From positions 558,001-622,000 of the forward strand of contig NZ_CP108053.1 of NCBI RefSeq assembly GCF_036173105.1: a DNA stretch of 64,000 nt. The letters are read 5' to 3'. The notes beneath the pieces were generated by a model. The model did not search any database. It had not been told where the DNA came from and saw nothing but the letters and a program-made list of their open reading frames with translations. Positions 42,639-49,289 of this stretch are shown piece by piece (positions within the stretch are counted from its first letter, which is position 1; each line of letters begins with the position of its first letter). Position numbers and translations under genes: made by a program. The stretch comes from Streptomyces sp. NBC_00287 (GTDB lineage Bacteria; Actinomycetota; Actinomycetes; Streptomycetales; Streptomycetaceae).

Positions 42639-44440
42639 TGCTCAGTGACTGTGTATGAGTGTGTTCTGGCGTGCGCGTGGGCGCCTTGTCCGCGGAGATC
42701 GTGATGCTCGCAGGGAACGGAGGTTCGTCCGTCGAGTGCGTGACCTTGCCGGGTAGCGGTCGTTGGATGTGATGGCAGGATCTTCAGTCCACGGCAGGGA
42801 GGTTGTGGGGTGGGCGGGCTGCGGGAGGTGGGGCCGTCGTTCGTGGTGCCCGGCCCGGCCGGGGTCGCGGTTCGTGACCGGCTCAAGGGCCTGACCGCCG
42901 CGGACGAGATGGTTCTGCGTCTGGTCGGGGAGCATCTGGGGACGCTGGCCTCTCGTGATCTCAAAGCCCGTTGCCAGGCCGGGCTGGACCACGGCAGCAG
43001 GCAATGGGCTGAGCGCAAGCGCATCCTCACCGGCGAGTCGTCCTCGCGCTGGGCCGGGTCGATCACGAAGGCCGGCAACGACCAGTGGGCGCTGGCCCGC
43101 CGTGGTCAGCTCGCGCACATCCAGTCTCTGGAGGCGGGTGTGCGCACCATCACGCACCGGCTGTCCCAGCCGCTCGGAGCGAAGGGCAGCAAACAAGCGC
43201 CGGGCGGCTATGGCAGCAGGCGGGAGTGGTTCGCCAAGTCCCGCCGCCTGCACGTGCTCAGTGACCGGCTCAAGCGGGAGCGGGCGGACCGCGAGGCCGG
43301 GCGCGTGCGTGTGGTGCGCGGCGGCAGGGCACTGCTGAACACCCGCCACCACCTGGAGGCGGCCGGGCTCACCGAAGTGCAGTGGCGGCAGCGGTGGCAG
43401 GCCGAGCGCTGGTTGCTGGCCGCGGACGGCGAGTCCGGCAAGAGGTTCGGCAACGAGACCCTGCGCGTCAGCGTCGACGGCGAGATCAGCATCAAACTGC
43501 CCGCACCCCTCGCCACACATGCCAACGCCCCGCACGGCCGGTACACGCTCACCGGCCGCGTGCAGTTCAAGCACCGGGGCAGCGAATGGGCCGACCGCGT
43601 GGAGGCGAACCGGGCCGTCGCCTACCGGATCTTCTACGACACCGGCCGGGGCCGCTGGTATCTCACCGCGTCCTGGCAGCGCCCCACCGTCGAGCCGATC
43701 CCGCTGGACGCGGCCCGCGCCCACGGCCTCATCGGCGTGGACACCAACGCCGACCACCTGGCCGCCTACGCACTGGACAGGCACGGCAACCCTGTTGGCA
43801 ACCCGCACCGCTTCTCCTTCGGCCTGACCGGCACCGCCGACCACCGCGACGCCCAGGTCCGGCACGCGATCACCCGCCTGCTGCACTGGGCCCAGCAGCG
43901 CGGCGTGGCCGCGATCGCCATCGAGAACCTCGACTTCACCGCGGAAAAGACCCGCGAGAAGCACGGGCGGCGCACACGGTTCCGGCAGCTGATCTCCGGC
44001 ATGCCCACCAGCAAACTCAGGGCCCGCCTCATCTCCATGGCCGCCGAACAGGGTTTGGCCATCGTGGCCGTGGACCCGGCCTACACCTCTACCTGGGGCG
44101 CCCAGCACTGGCAAAAGCCCCTCACCAGCACCAGACGCAAGACCACCCGCCACGACGCAGCCGCCGTGGCGATCGGCAGGCGCGCCCTGGGGCACCCGAT
44201 CCGGCGACGGACGGCACCGCCCCCACACGACCAGAGCGATCGTGCGGGGCATCGGAGCGTCCAGGCCCCATCGGGCGCCCCAGGGCGCGAGGGAAACCGC
44301 CCCCGCATCCCCGGACCACGGACACGATCCGTGCCGCCCGGCTGCGGCGCGAACGCGGTCGACCAGAACGCCCAACACCGTTCGGGGCGCTCGGCTGAGC
44401 ACGAGTCCTGGCACCAGGACTCACTCCCGCTCAGTCTTTA
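42639..44440 (+). mobile_element. TnpB-only (IS1341/IS605-type) element inserted in tauD
   Basis: About 1.8 kb lies between the two fragments of the leftward tauD gene. It carries tnpB but no TnpA transposase, so it is of the IS1341-like, TnpB-only type. GCTCAGT occurs near both ends (42640 and 44429). The ends are placed by where tauD homology stops, not by recognised hairpins. Roughly 90-100 tauD codons between the fragments are missing, so a deletion accompanied or followed insertion. Confidence 0.75.
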
Positions 44441-44441
44441 G
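42810..44441 (+). CDS. tnpB: TnpB-family RNA-guided nuclease-like protein
   Basis: A 543-residue protein with the split RuvC triad: D311 (LIGVDTNADHLA), E372 (AIAIENLDFT) and D449 (TTRHDAAAVAIGRR). The usual zinc finger between RuvC-II and RuvC-III is not seen; that place reads VDPAYTSTWGAQHW without a CxxC pair. The N-terminal half is helical and basic. TnpB proteins cut DNA guided by an omega-RNA made from the element's right end. The unusually Arg/Pro-rich C-terminal tail (after 460) may simply overlie that RNA. GTG 42810 follows AGGGAGG. Activity is unproven. Confidence 0.85.
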   Translation: MGGLREVGPSFVVPGPAGVAVRDRLKGLTAADEMVLRLVGEHLGTLASRDLKARCQAGLDHGSRQWAERKRILTGESSSRWAGSITKAGNDQWALARRGQLAHIQSLEAGVRTITHRLSQPLGAKGSKQAPGGYGSRREWFAKSRRLHVLSDRLKRERADREAGRVRVVRGGRALLNTRHHLEAAGLTEVQWRQRWQAERWLLAADGESGKRFGNETLRVSVDGEISIKLPAPLATHANAPHGRYTLTGRVQFKHRGSEWADRVEANRAVAYRIFYDTGRGRWYLTASWQRPTVEPIPLDAARAHGLIGVDTNADHLAAYALDRHGNPVGNPHRFSFGLTGTADHRDAQVRHAITRLLHWAQQRGVAAIAIENLDFTAEKTREKHGRRTRFRQLISGMPTSKLRARLISMAAEQGLAIVAVDPAYTSTWGAQHWQKPLTSTRRKTTRHDAAAVAIGRRALGHPIRRRTAPPPHDQSDRAGHRSVQAPSGAPGREGNRPRIPGPRTRSVPPGCGANAVDQNAQHRSGRSAEHESWHQDSLPLSL

Positions 44442-44494
44442 GAACGGTCGGTGACCGGTACTTGAATGACCGTCAGCTCAGGTGCGGAGGTCAT
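44441..44494 (-). pseudogene. TauD dioxygenase, 5' fragment cut off by the TnpB element
   Basis: ATG 44494 overlaps the stop of the upstream monooxygenase gene (ATGA) and reads MTSAPELTVIQVPVTDRS before an immediate TAA at the element boundary. This 18-codon start suits a TauD-type N-terminus, and the rest of such a gene lies on the same strand at 42638-42007. Together they show a monooxygenase-dioxygenase operon broken by the insertion. The identity rests on position and the remaining 3' part. Confidence 0.65.
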
Positions 44495-45603
44495 CCGTGC
44501 ACCGCCGCGAGGCTCCCGCGGGCCGCGTCGCGCTTGGCGACTTCCTCGCGTACCAGCGGGATGACGTACCGGCCGAAGTCGATGGCGTCGTCGAGCAGGT
44601 CGTAGCCGCGGGCCGAGAGGATGTCGACGCCGAGGTCGTAGTAGTCGAGGAGTGCCTGCGCGACCGTTTCCGGGGTGCCGACCAGGGCGTTGGAGTTGCC
44701 CGCGCCGCCGGTGGCGGCGGCCGTCGGGGTCCACAGGGCGCGGTCGTAGCGCTCCCCCGCCTCGGCTATGGCGAGCAGCCGTTGCGATCCCGTGTTCTCG
44801 GGGGCTCCGGTGCGGTGGCGGCGCTTGAGTCCGGCCGCGCCCCGCTCCCTGATGGCGCCGACCGTGCGGTGGGCCTTCTCCCAGGCCAGTTCCTCGGTCG
44901 GCGCGATGATCGGGCGGAAGGCGACCTGGATGCGGGGCGTGTCGGTGCGGCCGGCGGCACGCGCCGCGGCCCGCACGGCCTCGATCTGCTCCGCCGTCCG
45001 CTCCAGCGGTTCGCCCCACAGGCAGTAGATGTCGGCCTCGGCGCCGCCGACGGCGTATGCGGCGGGCGAGGAACCGCCGAACGAGACGTTGGGGCGCGGC
45101 TGTTGGACGGGGAAGACGTCGCTGACGAAGTCGTGGAAGCGGTAGTGGTCGCCCTCGTGGTCGAAGGGCTCGTGGCTGGTCCAGATCTTCTTGACGATCC
45201 GGATGTACTCGCGGGTGCGGGCGTACCGCTCGTCCTTGGTGAGGGTGTCGCCCTCGCGGCCCTGTTCGTGGTCGTTGCCGCCGGTGATGAAGTGCACAGT
45301 GAGCCGGCCCTCGCTGACCTGGTCGAGGGTGGCGAAGGTCTTGGCGGCGTAGGTGGGGTACGAGACGTTGGGCCGGTGGGCGAGGAGGATCTGGAGGCGG
45401 TCGAGCCTGCTCGCGATGTACGCGGCGGCGGGGGCGGGGTCCGGTGATCCGGAGCCGTAGGCGAACAGCACCCGGTCCCAGCCGTGCTCCTCGTGGGCGC
45501 GGGCAAGCCGAAGTGTGTAGTCCTTGTCGAAGGCGGCGCCGGAGCGCGGGGTGGTTTCGGAACCGTCGTTGGTGGCGGCGATGCCGAGGAATTCCACGGG
45601 CAT
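44491..45603 (-). CDS. LLM alkanesulfonate monooxygenase-like protein (SsuD type)
   Basis: A 370-residue FMNH2-dependent monooxygenase: EFLGIAATNDGSETTPRSG, HRPNVSYPTYAAKTFATLDQ, RLTVHFITGGNDHEQGREGD and NVSFGGSSPAAYAVGG match the SsuD/SfnG-like alkanesulfonate monooxygenase group. It should release sulfite from an alkanesulfonate with reduced FMN. The next gene in the operon was a TauD dioxygenase, another sulfonate-cleaving enzyme, now broken. A 25-residue cysteine-type leader and a promoter lie upstream at 45805-45919. The substrate is inferred. Confidence 0.92.
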   Translation of the reverse strand: MPVEFLGIAATNDGSETTPRSGAAFDKDYTLRLARAHEEHGWDRVLFAYGSGSPDPAPAAAYIASRLDRLQILLAHRPNVSYPTYAAKTFATLDQVSEGRLTVHFITGGNDHEQGREGDTLTKDERYARTREYIRIVKKIWTSHEPFDHEGDHYRFHDFVSDVFPVQQPRPNVSFGGSSPAAYAVGGAEADIYCLWGEPLERTAEQIEAVRAAARAAGRTDTPRIQVAFRPIIAPTEELAWEKAHRTVGAIRERGAAGLKRRHRTGAPENTGSQRLLAIAEAGERYDRALWTPTAAATGGAGNSNALVGTPETVAQALLDYYDLGVDILSARGYDLLDDAIDFGRYVIPLVREEVAKRDAARGSLAAVHG

Positions 45604-45804
45604 GACAGGGGGCCTTTCGGAGACGATCGCACGCGGGCATGGGTGACAGACCGTCAGACGGAGGACGGGTCAGATGGTGCGGGCGTGACGACGCCGGGCG
45701 TCGGAAGAAAGAGGGGTGCTGCGGCAGCGCGCGTGGGAAGAGAGCTCGGCCCGCGACGGGGTCACCGAGGGAGGGAAGGGCCGGTCAGACGGCCCGCTGC
45801 CGCG

Positions 45805-45882
45805 TCAGGCGCAACACGCTGCGGACCACACTCGACCGAAGTCGATGTGGTCGCGTGAGACCAGGCGCGGCTGGGTGTTCAT
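45805..45882 (-). CDS. Cysteine-type leader peptide, 25 aa
   Basis: ATG 45882 opens MNTQPRLVSRDHIDFGRVWS followed by AACCA and a TGA. This is the standard actinobacterial sulfur leader: the SRDHIDFGRVWSAACC core with two Cys codons just before the stop. The deduced transcription start coincides with the ATG, so it is probably translated from a leaderless mRNA. It precedes the SsuD-like gene by about 200 bases. Ribosome stalling on the Cys codons would link expression to cysteine supply, as shown for polycysteine short ORFs in mycobacteria. Confidence 0.85.
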   Translation of the reverse strand: MNTQPRLVSRDHIDFGRVWSAACCA

Positions 45883-45889
45883 GCGAACC

Positions 45890-45919
45890 AATTGAGCAGG
45901 GCATCCAGCTTTTCGTCAA
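45890..45919 (-). promoter_or_regulatory. Promoter for the SsuD-like operon leader
   Basis: On the minus strand TTGACG (45919-45914) is followed after 18 bases by TCAATT (45895-45890). Transcription would begin at about 45882-45883, the leader's own ATG. Assignment is by pattern only. Confidence 0.5.
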
Positions 45920-45966
45920 GCGGCGCTCGGATGCCGGACCACCTCGACGGGCCGTGAGGGGCGTGG

Positions 45967-45997
45967 TTGACACGGGCTCGCCGCAGGCCCGTACGAT
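45967..45997 (+). promoter_or_regulatory. Promoter for the amino-acid-type ABC permease gene
   Basis: TTGACA (45967-45972) is followed after 19 bases by TACGAT (45992-45997), 84 bases upstream of the permease start and divergent from the SsuD-operon promoter. The spacer is slightly long. Confidence 0.5.
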
Positions 45998-46081
45998 CGC
46001 TCTCCTGTGCCGCGTTGAGGGACGCGGCGCGTGTGACGACACCGGGCGGATCACTCCCAACGTCCCCCGGAGCGCCTCCTG

Positions 46082-46981
46082 ATGGTCACGCCTTCCGAAG
46101 TCTCCCCTGCCCTCGAGGTACCGCCGACGAAGCCGTCCGGCGCCGCCGACGACGACCCGCGCATCGTCCCGCGCCGGCACCTCGGCCGCTGGGTGACCGC
46201 TGCCGCCGCGCTGCTGGTGTTCGCGATGGTGGTCAACTCCGTTGTCCGCAACCGGGCCTTCCAGTGGGATGTGGTGGCCCGGTACTTCACCACCGCCGCC
46301 GTGCTCGACGGGCTGCTGCTCACCCTGTGGCTGACCGGCGTGGTGATGGTGCTCGGGTTTGCGCTCGGCATCCCGTTGGCCGTGATGCGGCTGACCGCCA
46401 ACCCGGTGCTGCGCACGCTGAGTTGGGGTTATGTGTGGATCTTTCGGTCCACCCCGCTGTTGGTGCAGTTGCTGTTCTGGTTCAACATCGGCGCCCTGTA
46501 TCCGACGCTCGGCCTCGGTATCCCCTTCGGGCCGCAGTTCGTGTCCGTCCAGACGGTCAATCTGCTCGGCCCCACCCTCACCGCCGTCATCGGTCTGACC
46601 CTGCACGAGGCCGCCTACGCCGCCGAGGTGGTGCGCGGCGGCATCCTGTCGGTGGACGCCGGTCAGACCCAGGCCGCCCAGGCGCTCGGCATCGGCAGAG
46701 TGCGCACCCTGCGCCGTGTCGTCATCCCGCAGGCGATGCGCTCCATCGTGCCGACCGCCGGGAACATGCTGATCGGCACCCTGAAGGGGACCAGCATCGT
46801 GAGCGTCCTTGCGGTGCATGACCTGCTGTACTCGGTGCAGTTGGTCTACAACCAGACCTACCAGGTCATCCCGCTGCTGATGGTCGCCACGCTCTGGTAC
46901 ATCGGCGTCACGACCGTGCTCAGCGTGGGCCAGTTCTACGTCGAGCGCCACTACGCGCGCGGCTCGGCGACGCAGCCCTGA
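46082..46981 (+). CDS. Polar amino-acid-type ABC transporter permease
   Basis: A 299-residue inner-membrane permease of the HisM/QM family with about five to six helices (AAAALLVFAMVVNSVV, LDGLLLTLWLTGVVMVLGFA, VWIFRSTPLLVQLLFWF). The cytoplasmic coupling loop is EVVRGGILSVDAGQTQAAQA followed by LGIGRVRTLRRVVIPQAM. Family members move polar amino acids such as cystine. No ATPase or binding protein of this class lies nearby, so it must use subunits from elsewhere or be a relic. The setting among sulfur genes suggests cystine or another sulfur amino acid, which is inference. Confidence 0.9.
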   Translation: MVTPSEVSPALEVPPTKPSGAADDDPRIVPRRHLGRWVTAAAALLVFAMVVNSVVRNRAFQWDVVARYFTTAAVLDGLLLTLWLTGVVMVLGFALGIPLAVMRLTANPVLRTLSWGYVWIFRSTPLLVQLLFWFNIGALYPTLGLGIPFGPQFVSVQTVNLLGPTLTAVIGLTLHEAAYAAEVVRGGILSVDAGQTQAAQALGIGRVRTLRRVVIPQAMRSIVPTAGNMLIGTLKGTSIVSVLAVHDLLYSVQLVYNQTYQVIPLLMVATLWYIGVTTVLSVGQFYVERHYARGSATQP

Positions 46982-47001
46982 GAGCAGACTTCTCTACTTT
47001 C

Positions 47002-47018
47002 CCTATCGAGTTACTAGG
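47002..47018 (+). promoter_or_regulatory. CCTA-N9-TAGG site upstream of a leader peptide
   Basis: CCTATCGAGTTACTAGG, followed by AAAGC, lies just upstream of the -35 box at 47025 and 43 bases before the leader ATG. It shares both half-sites and spacing with the sites at 40757 and 49029. Position fits an operator or activator site. Confidence 0.55.
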
Positions 47019-47024
47019 AAAGCA

Positions 47025-47054
47025 TTGACGGGACTCGTACCCGTTGCGCAGGAT
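47025..47054 (+). promoter_or_regulatory. Promoter for leader and winged-helix regulator
   Basis: TTGACG (47025-47030), an 18-base spacer and CAGGAT (47049-47054) form a sigma-70-like promoter. Transcription should start at about 47061-47062, on the leader ATG, implying a leaderless mRNA. Confidence 0.55.
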
Positions 47055-47061
47055 GGTGACC

Positions 47062-47145
47062 ATGTCCCACACGCAGCAACGACTCGTACGTCGTCGGCAT
47101 GTCGACTTTGGTCACGTCGTCAGTGCCGCCTGCTGTCGCGCGTAA
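47062..47145 (+). CDS. Cysteine-type leader peptide, 27 aa
   Basis: ATG 47062 opens MSHTQQRLVRRRHVDFGHVV followed by SAACCRA and TAA. The R-R-H-V-D-F-G core and the Cys-Cys pair match the leader at 45805. It is predicted to be leaderless and lies 63 bases upstream of the regulator gene at 47209. Confidence 0.85.
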   Translation: MSHTQQRLVRRRHVDFGHVVSAACCRA

Positions 47146-47208
47146 GGCACGCATCGCGCGTTGCCGCTCCGCTCCTTCTCTCATCGACTCCTCTGAAGGA
47201 CGAACGCC

Positions 47209-47730
47209 ATGACCACGGCACTTCCCACCACCCCGCTGTCCGATGTGCGCCATCTGCGCCTGGTGGACGACATCCCGCAGGACACAGCACCCGGTTCCCC
47301 GCCACTCGTCGGCTATCTCGTGATGGTGCCCGAGGGCACCGATCCCGCCGAGCTCTTCGCCCGCGCCGGGGTGCACCCGGTGGCGCCTCCCGTCCGGCGG
47401 ACGGAAGACGACGACGTCCGCATCGATCCCGCACGGCATGTCGCGGAGGTCGACGGACGTGAACTCGACCTCACCTACCTGGAGTTCGAGCTGCTGGCGC
47501 ATCTCGTCCGCCATCCCCAGCGCGTGCACACACGCGAGCGGCTGATGGCGGAGATCTGGGGCTACGACCACGTCGGTGACGGCCGCACCGTGGACGTCCA
47601 CATCGCGCGGCTGCGCCGCAAGCTCGGCAAGGCCCATCGGGACCGGATCGTCACCGTGCGCAGCGTGGGCTACAAGTACGTGCCCGGTCGGCAAGTCGGC
47701 TCCGACGCCGCGCTCCGCGGCCGACCTTGA
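47209..47730 (+). CDS. OmpR-type winged-helix DNA-binding protein without receiver domain
   Basis: A 173-residue protein. The C-terminal half (about 75-165) is an OmpR/PhoB winged helix: RELDLTYLEFELLAHLVRHP, RVHTRERLMAEIWGYDH, RTVDVHIARLRRKL and VRSVGYKYVPG. The N-terminal 70 residues (LVGYLVMVPEGTDPAELFAR) are not a phospho-acceptor receiver domain. It therefore cannot be a classical response regulator. It follows a cysteine-type leader and precedes a desulfurisation-type flavoprotein, 13 bases away. A role as local sulfur regulator, possibly binding the CCTA-N9-TAGG sites, is a testable inference. Confidence 0.88.
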   Translation: MTTALPTTPLSDVRHLRLVDDIPQDTAPGSPPLVGYLVMVPEGTDPAELFARAGVHPVAPPVRRTEDDDVRIDPARHVAEVDGRELDLTYLEFELLAHLVRHPQRVHTRERLMAEIWGYDHVGDGRTVDVHIARLRRKLGKAHRDRIVTVRSVGYKYVPGRQVGSDAALRGRP

Positions 47731-47743
47731 GGAGAGCACTTCG

Positions 47744-48925
47744 ATGGGCGTCGCCCCTGCGCATTGGCTTCGAGTCGCCCGTGAAACGGCGGACGACCTG
47801 GCCACGGACGCGGTGGCCAGGGAACAGGCAGGCAAGGCGCCCTTCGACGAGGTGTCCCGGCTACGCGAAGCGGGACTGCTGACGCTCCTCGTCCCGGCCG
47901 AACTCGGAGGCGGCGGCGCGGACTGGCCCACGGCCTACGCGGTCGTCCGGGAGCTCGCCGCCGCCGACGGCGCCATCGGCCAACTGCTCGGCTGTCACTA
48001 CGTCTTGTCGTGGAGTGCCCGGCTCTTCGCCGAGCCGGCGCTCGCGGCACGGATCGAGCAGCGGTCGGCGGCCGAGCAGTGGTGCTGGGGCGGTGGCCTC
48101 GCCCGCCAGGAAGCGCGGCTGACGCTGGTGACCTCGGGCGACGGATATGTGCTCAACGGCCGACAGAGCTACACCACCGGCGTGCTCGCCGCCGACCGGC
48201 TGGCCGTACGAGCGGTGCGCGCCGACACCGGCGAACCGCTCGCCGTCCTCGCCGACCCCACCCGCCGGGGCGTACGGATCGACGACGACGCCGACCCCTT
48301 CGGGCAGCGACTCGCCGCCGGTGGCAGCGTGGAGTTCGACGGCGTACGCGTGGACGCCGACGAGGTGCTCGGCTCCCTCTCCATCGACGAGGACGTCCTG
48401 TCCCCCGCTACCTCGCTGGCCTCCCCGCTGGGGCGGCTCGTCTCCGTCCAGCTCCGTCTCGGGATCGCGGAAGGGATGCTGGCCGAGGCCCGTGAATACA
48501 GCAGGGCAGGCCACTCCACCTGGCACCCGGAGTGGCCTGCCGGCTCACCCCAGGACCCACAGAGACTGACGGAGTACGGCGAACTCACCGTCCTCACCCG
48601 CGCCGCCTCCGCACTCGCCGCCGAGGCGCTGACAGCTCTGGATGGCGGACTGCACCGCGGGGCGAACCTCACCTACGACGAGTGCGCCGAGATCTCCGTC
48701 CTGGTGGCCGTCGCCGAAGCCGCCGCCACCAAGGCCGCGCACGAATCCACGGCCCGCGCCCTGGACGTCATCGGCGTCCGCTCCACGTCCTCACGCCTGG
48801 GCCTGGACCGCTTCTGGCGCAACGCCCGGACCCACACCCTGCACGAACCGGTGGCTCATCGACTCCGCGACGTGGGGGACTACTTCCTCAACGGCGAGCA
48901 TCCGCCGTTCACCCTGCCGGTCTAG
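47744..48925 (+). CDS. Acyl-CoA-dehydrogenase-fold flavin monooxygenase, DszC/SfnB-like
   Basis: A 393-residue protein of the acyl-CoA dehydrogenase fold used by FMN-dependent sulfur oxygenases such as DszC and SfnB. Segments: REAGLLTLLVPAELGGGGAD, QLLGCHYVLSWSARLF, LNGRQSYTTGVLAADRLAV and TKAAHESTARALDVIGVRST. Acyl-CoA dehydrogenase catalytic Glu motifs are not evident, in line with an oxygenase role. ATG 47744 follows GAGGAGAG. It is co-transcribed with the winged-helix gene and ends at a hairpin before the ssu leader. The substrate (sulfone or thiophene-like) is inferred. Confidence 0.87.
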   Translation: MGVAPAHWLRVARETADDLATDAVAREQAGKAPFDEVSRLREAGLLTLLVPAELGGGGADWPTAYAVVRELAAADGAIGQLLGCHYVLSWSARLFAEPALAARIEQRSAAEQWCWGGGLARQEARLTLVTSGDGYVLNGRQSYTTGVLAADRLAVRAVRADTGEPLAVLADPTRRGVRIDDDADPFGQRLAAGGSVEFDGVRVDADEVLGSLSIDEDVLSPATSLASPLGRLVSVQLRLGIAEGMLAEAREYSRAGHSTWHPEWPAGSPQDPQRLTEYGELTVLTRAASALAAEALTALDGGLHRGANLTYDECAEISVLVAVAEAAATKAAHESTARALDVIGVRSTSSRLGLDRFWRNARTHTLHEPVAHRLRDVGDYFLNGEHPPFTLPV

Positions 48926-48950
48926 GCCGATCACGCCTCCGTCTCCGCGG

Positions 48951-48975
48951 CCTGATCTCAAAAGGCAAGATCAGG
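48951..48975. terminator. Hairpin after the DszC/SfnB-like gene
   Basis: CCTGATCT (48951-48958) pairs perfectly with AGATCAGG (48968-48975) around a nine-base, A-rich loop, 26 bases after the stop codon. Likely terminator separating it from the ssu operon. Confidence 0.65.
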
Positions 48976-49028
48976 TCGTCCAGCATACGAACATCCTATT
49001 GGGGTAGCGGCCGACTTCTGCCACGATC

Positions 49029-49045
49029 CCTAGCAAGCAGGTAGG
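49029..49045 (+). promoter_or_regulatory. CCTA-N9-TAGG site upstream of the ssu leader
   Basis: CCTAGCAAGCAGGTAGG followed by AAAAC and then a second TAGGAA. It lies 26 bases before the leader ATG at 49072 and closely matches the site at 40757 read in the same orientation to its gene. Confidence 0.55.
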
Positions 49046-49071
49046 AAAACTAGGAATCGATGGGGGTGGCC

Positions 49072-49173
49072 ATGGGAACGCTCGTCCGCGCAAAGCTGTC
49101 GCTCCCCCTTCTGACCTCCCGCCGCCACATCGACCTTCGTCGTACGTCGAGCGCCATCTGTCGGCCTGTCTGA
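49072..49173 (+). CDS. Cysteine-type leader peptide upstream of ssuABC, 33 aa
   Basis: ATG 49072 opens MGTLVRAKLSLPLLTSRRHI, then DLRRTSSAICRPV and TGA. The SRRHIDLRR core and the late Cys codon fit the family. An in-frame ATG at 49060 is a possible earlier start. It ends 116 bases before ssuA. Confidence 0.8.
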   Translation: MGTLVRAKLSLPLLTSRRHIDLRRTSSAICRPV

Positions 49174-49289
49174 GGCCGTTCGCCGGCCTGCCGGTCTCCC
49201 CGTACCGCCCTTCAGCAACACCCGCGCCCTCCCAGGCGCGGGTGCGTGCCGCGTACCCCTGCTCCGCCGAACCCTGAGAGGACACCTCC

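Noticed and set aside
42642..44414. Long minus-strand frame antisense to tnpB
   Set aside because: The plus strand carries a clear RuvC triad; the antisense reading has no motifs.
44766..45632. Alternative frames over the SsuD-like gene
   Set aside because: They are Ser/Pro/Arg-rich shadows; the accepted frame contains the LLM core motifs.
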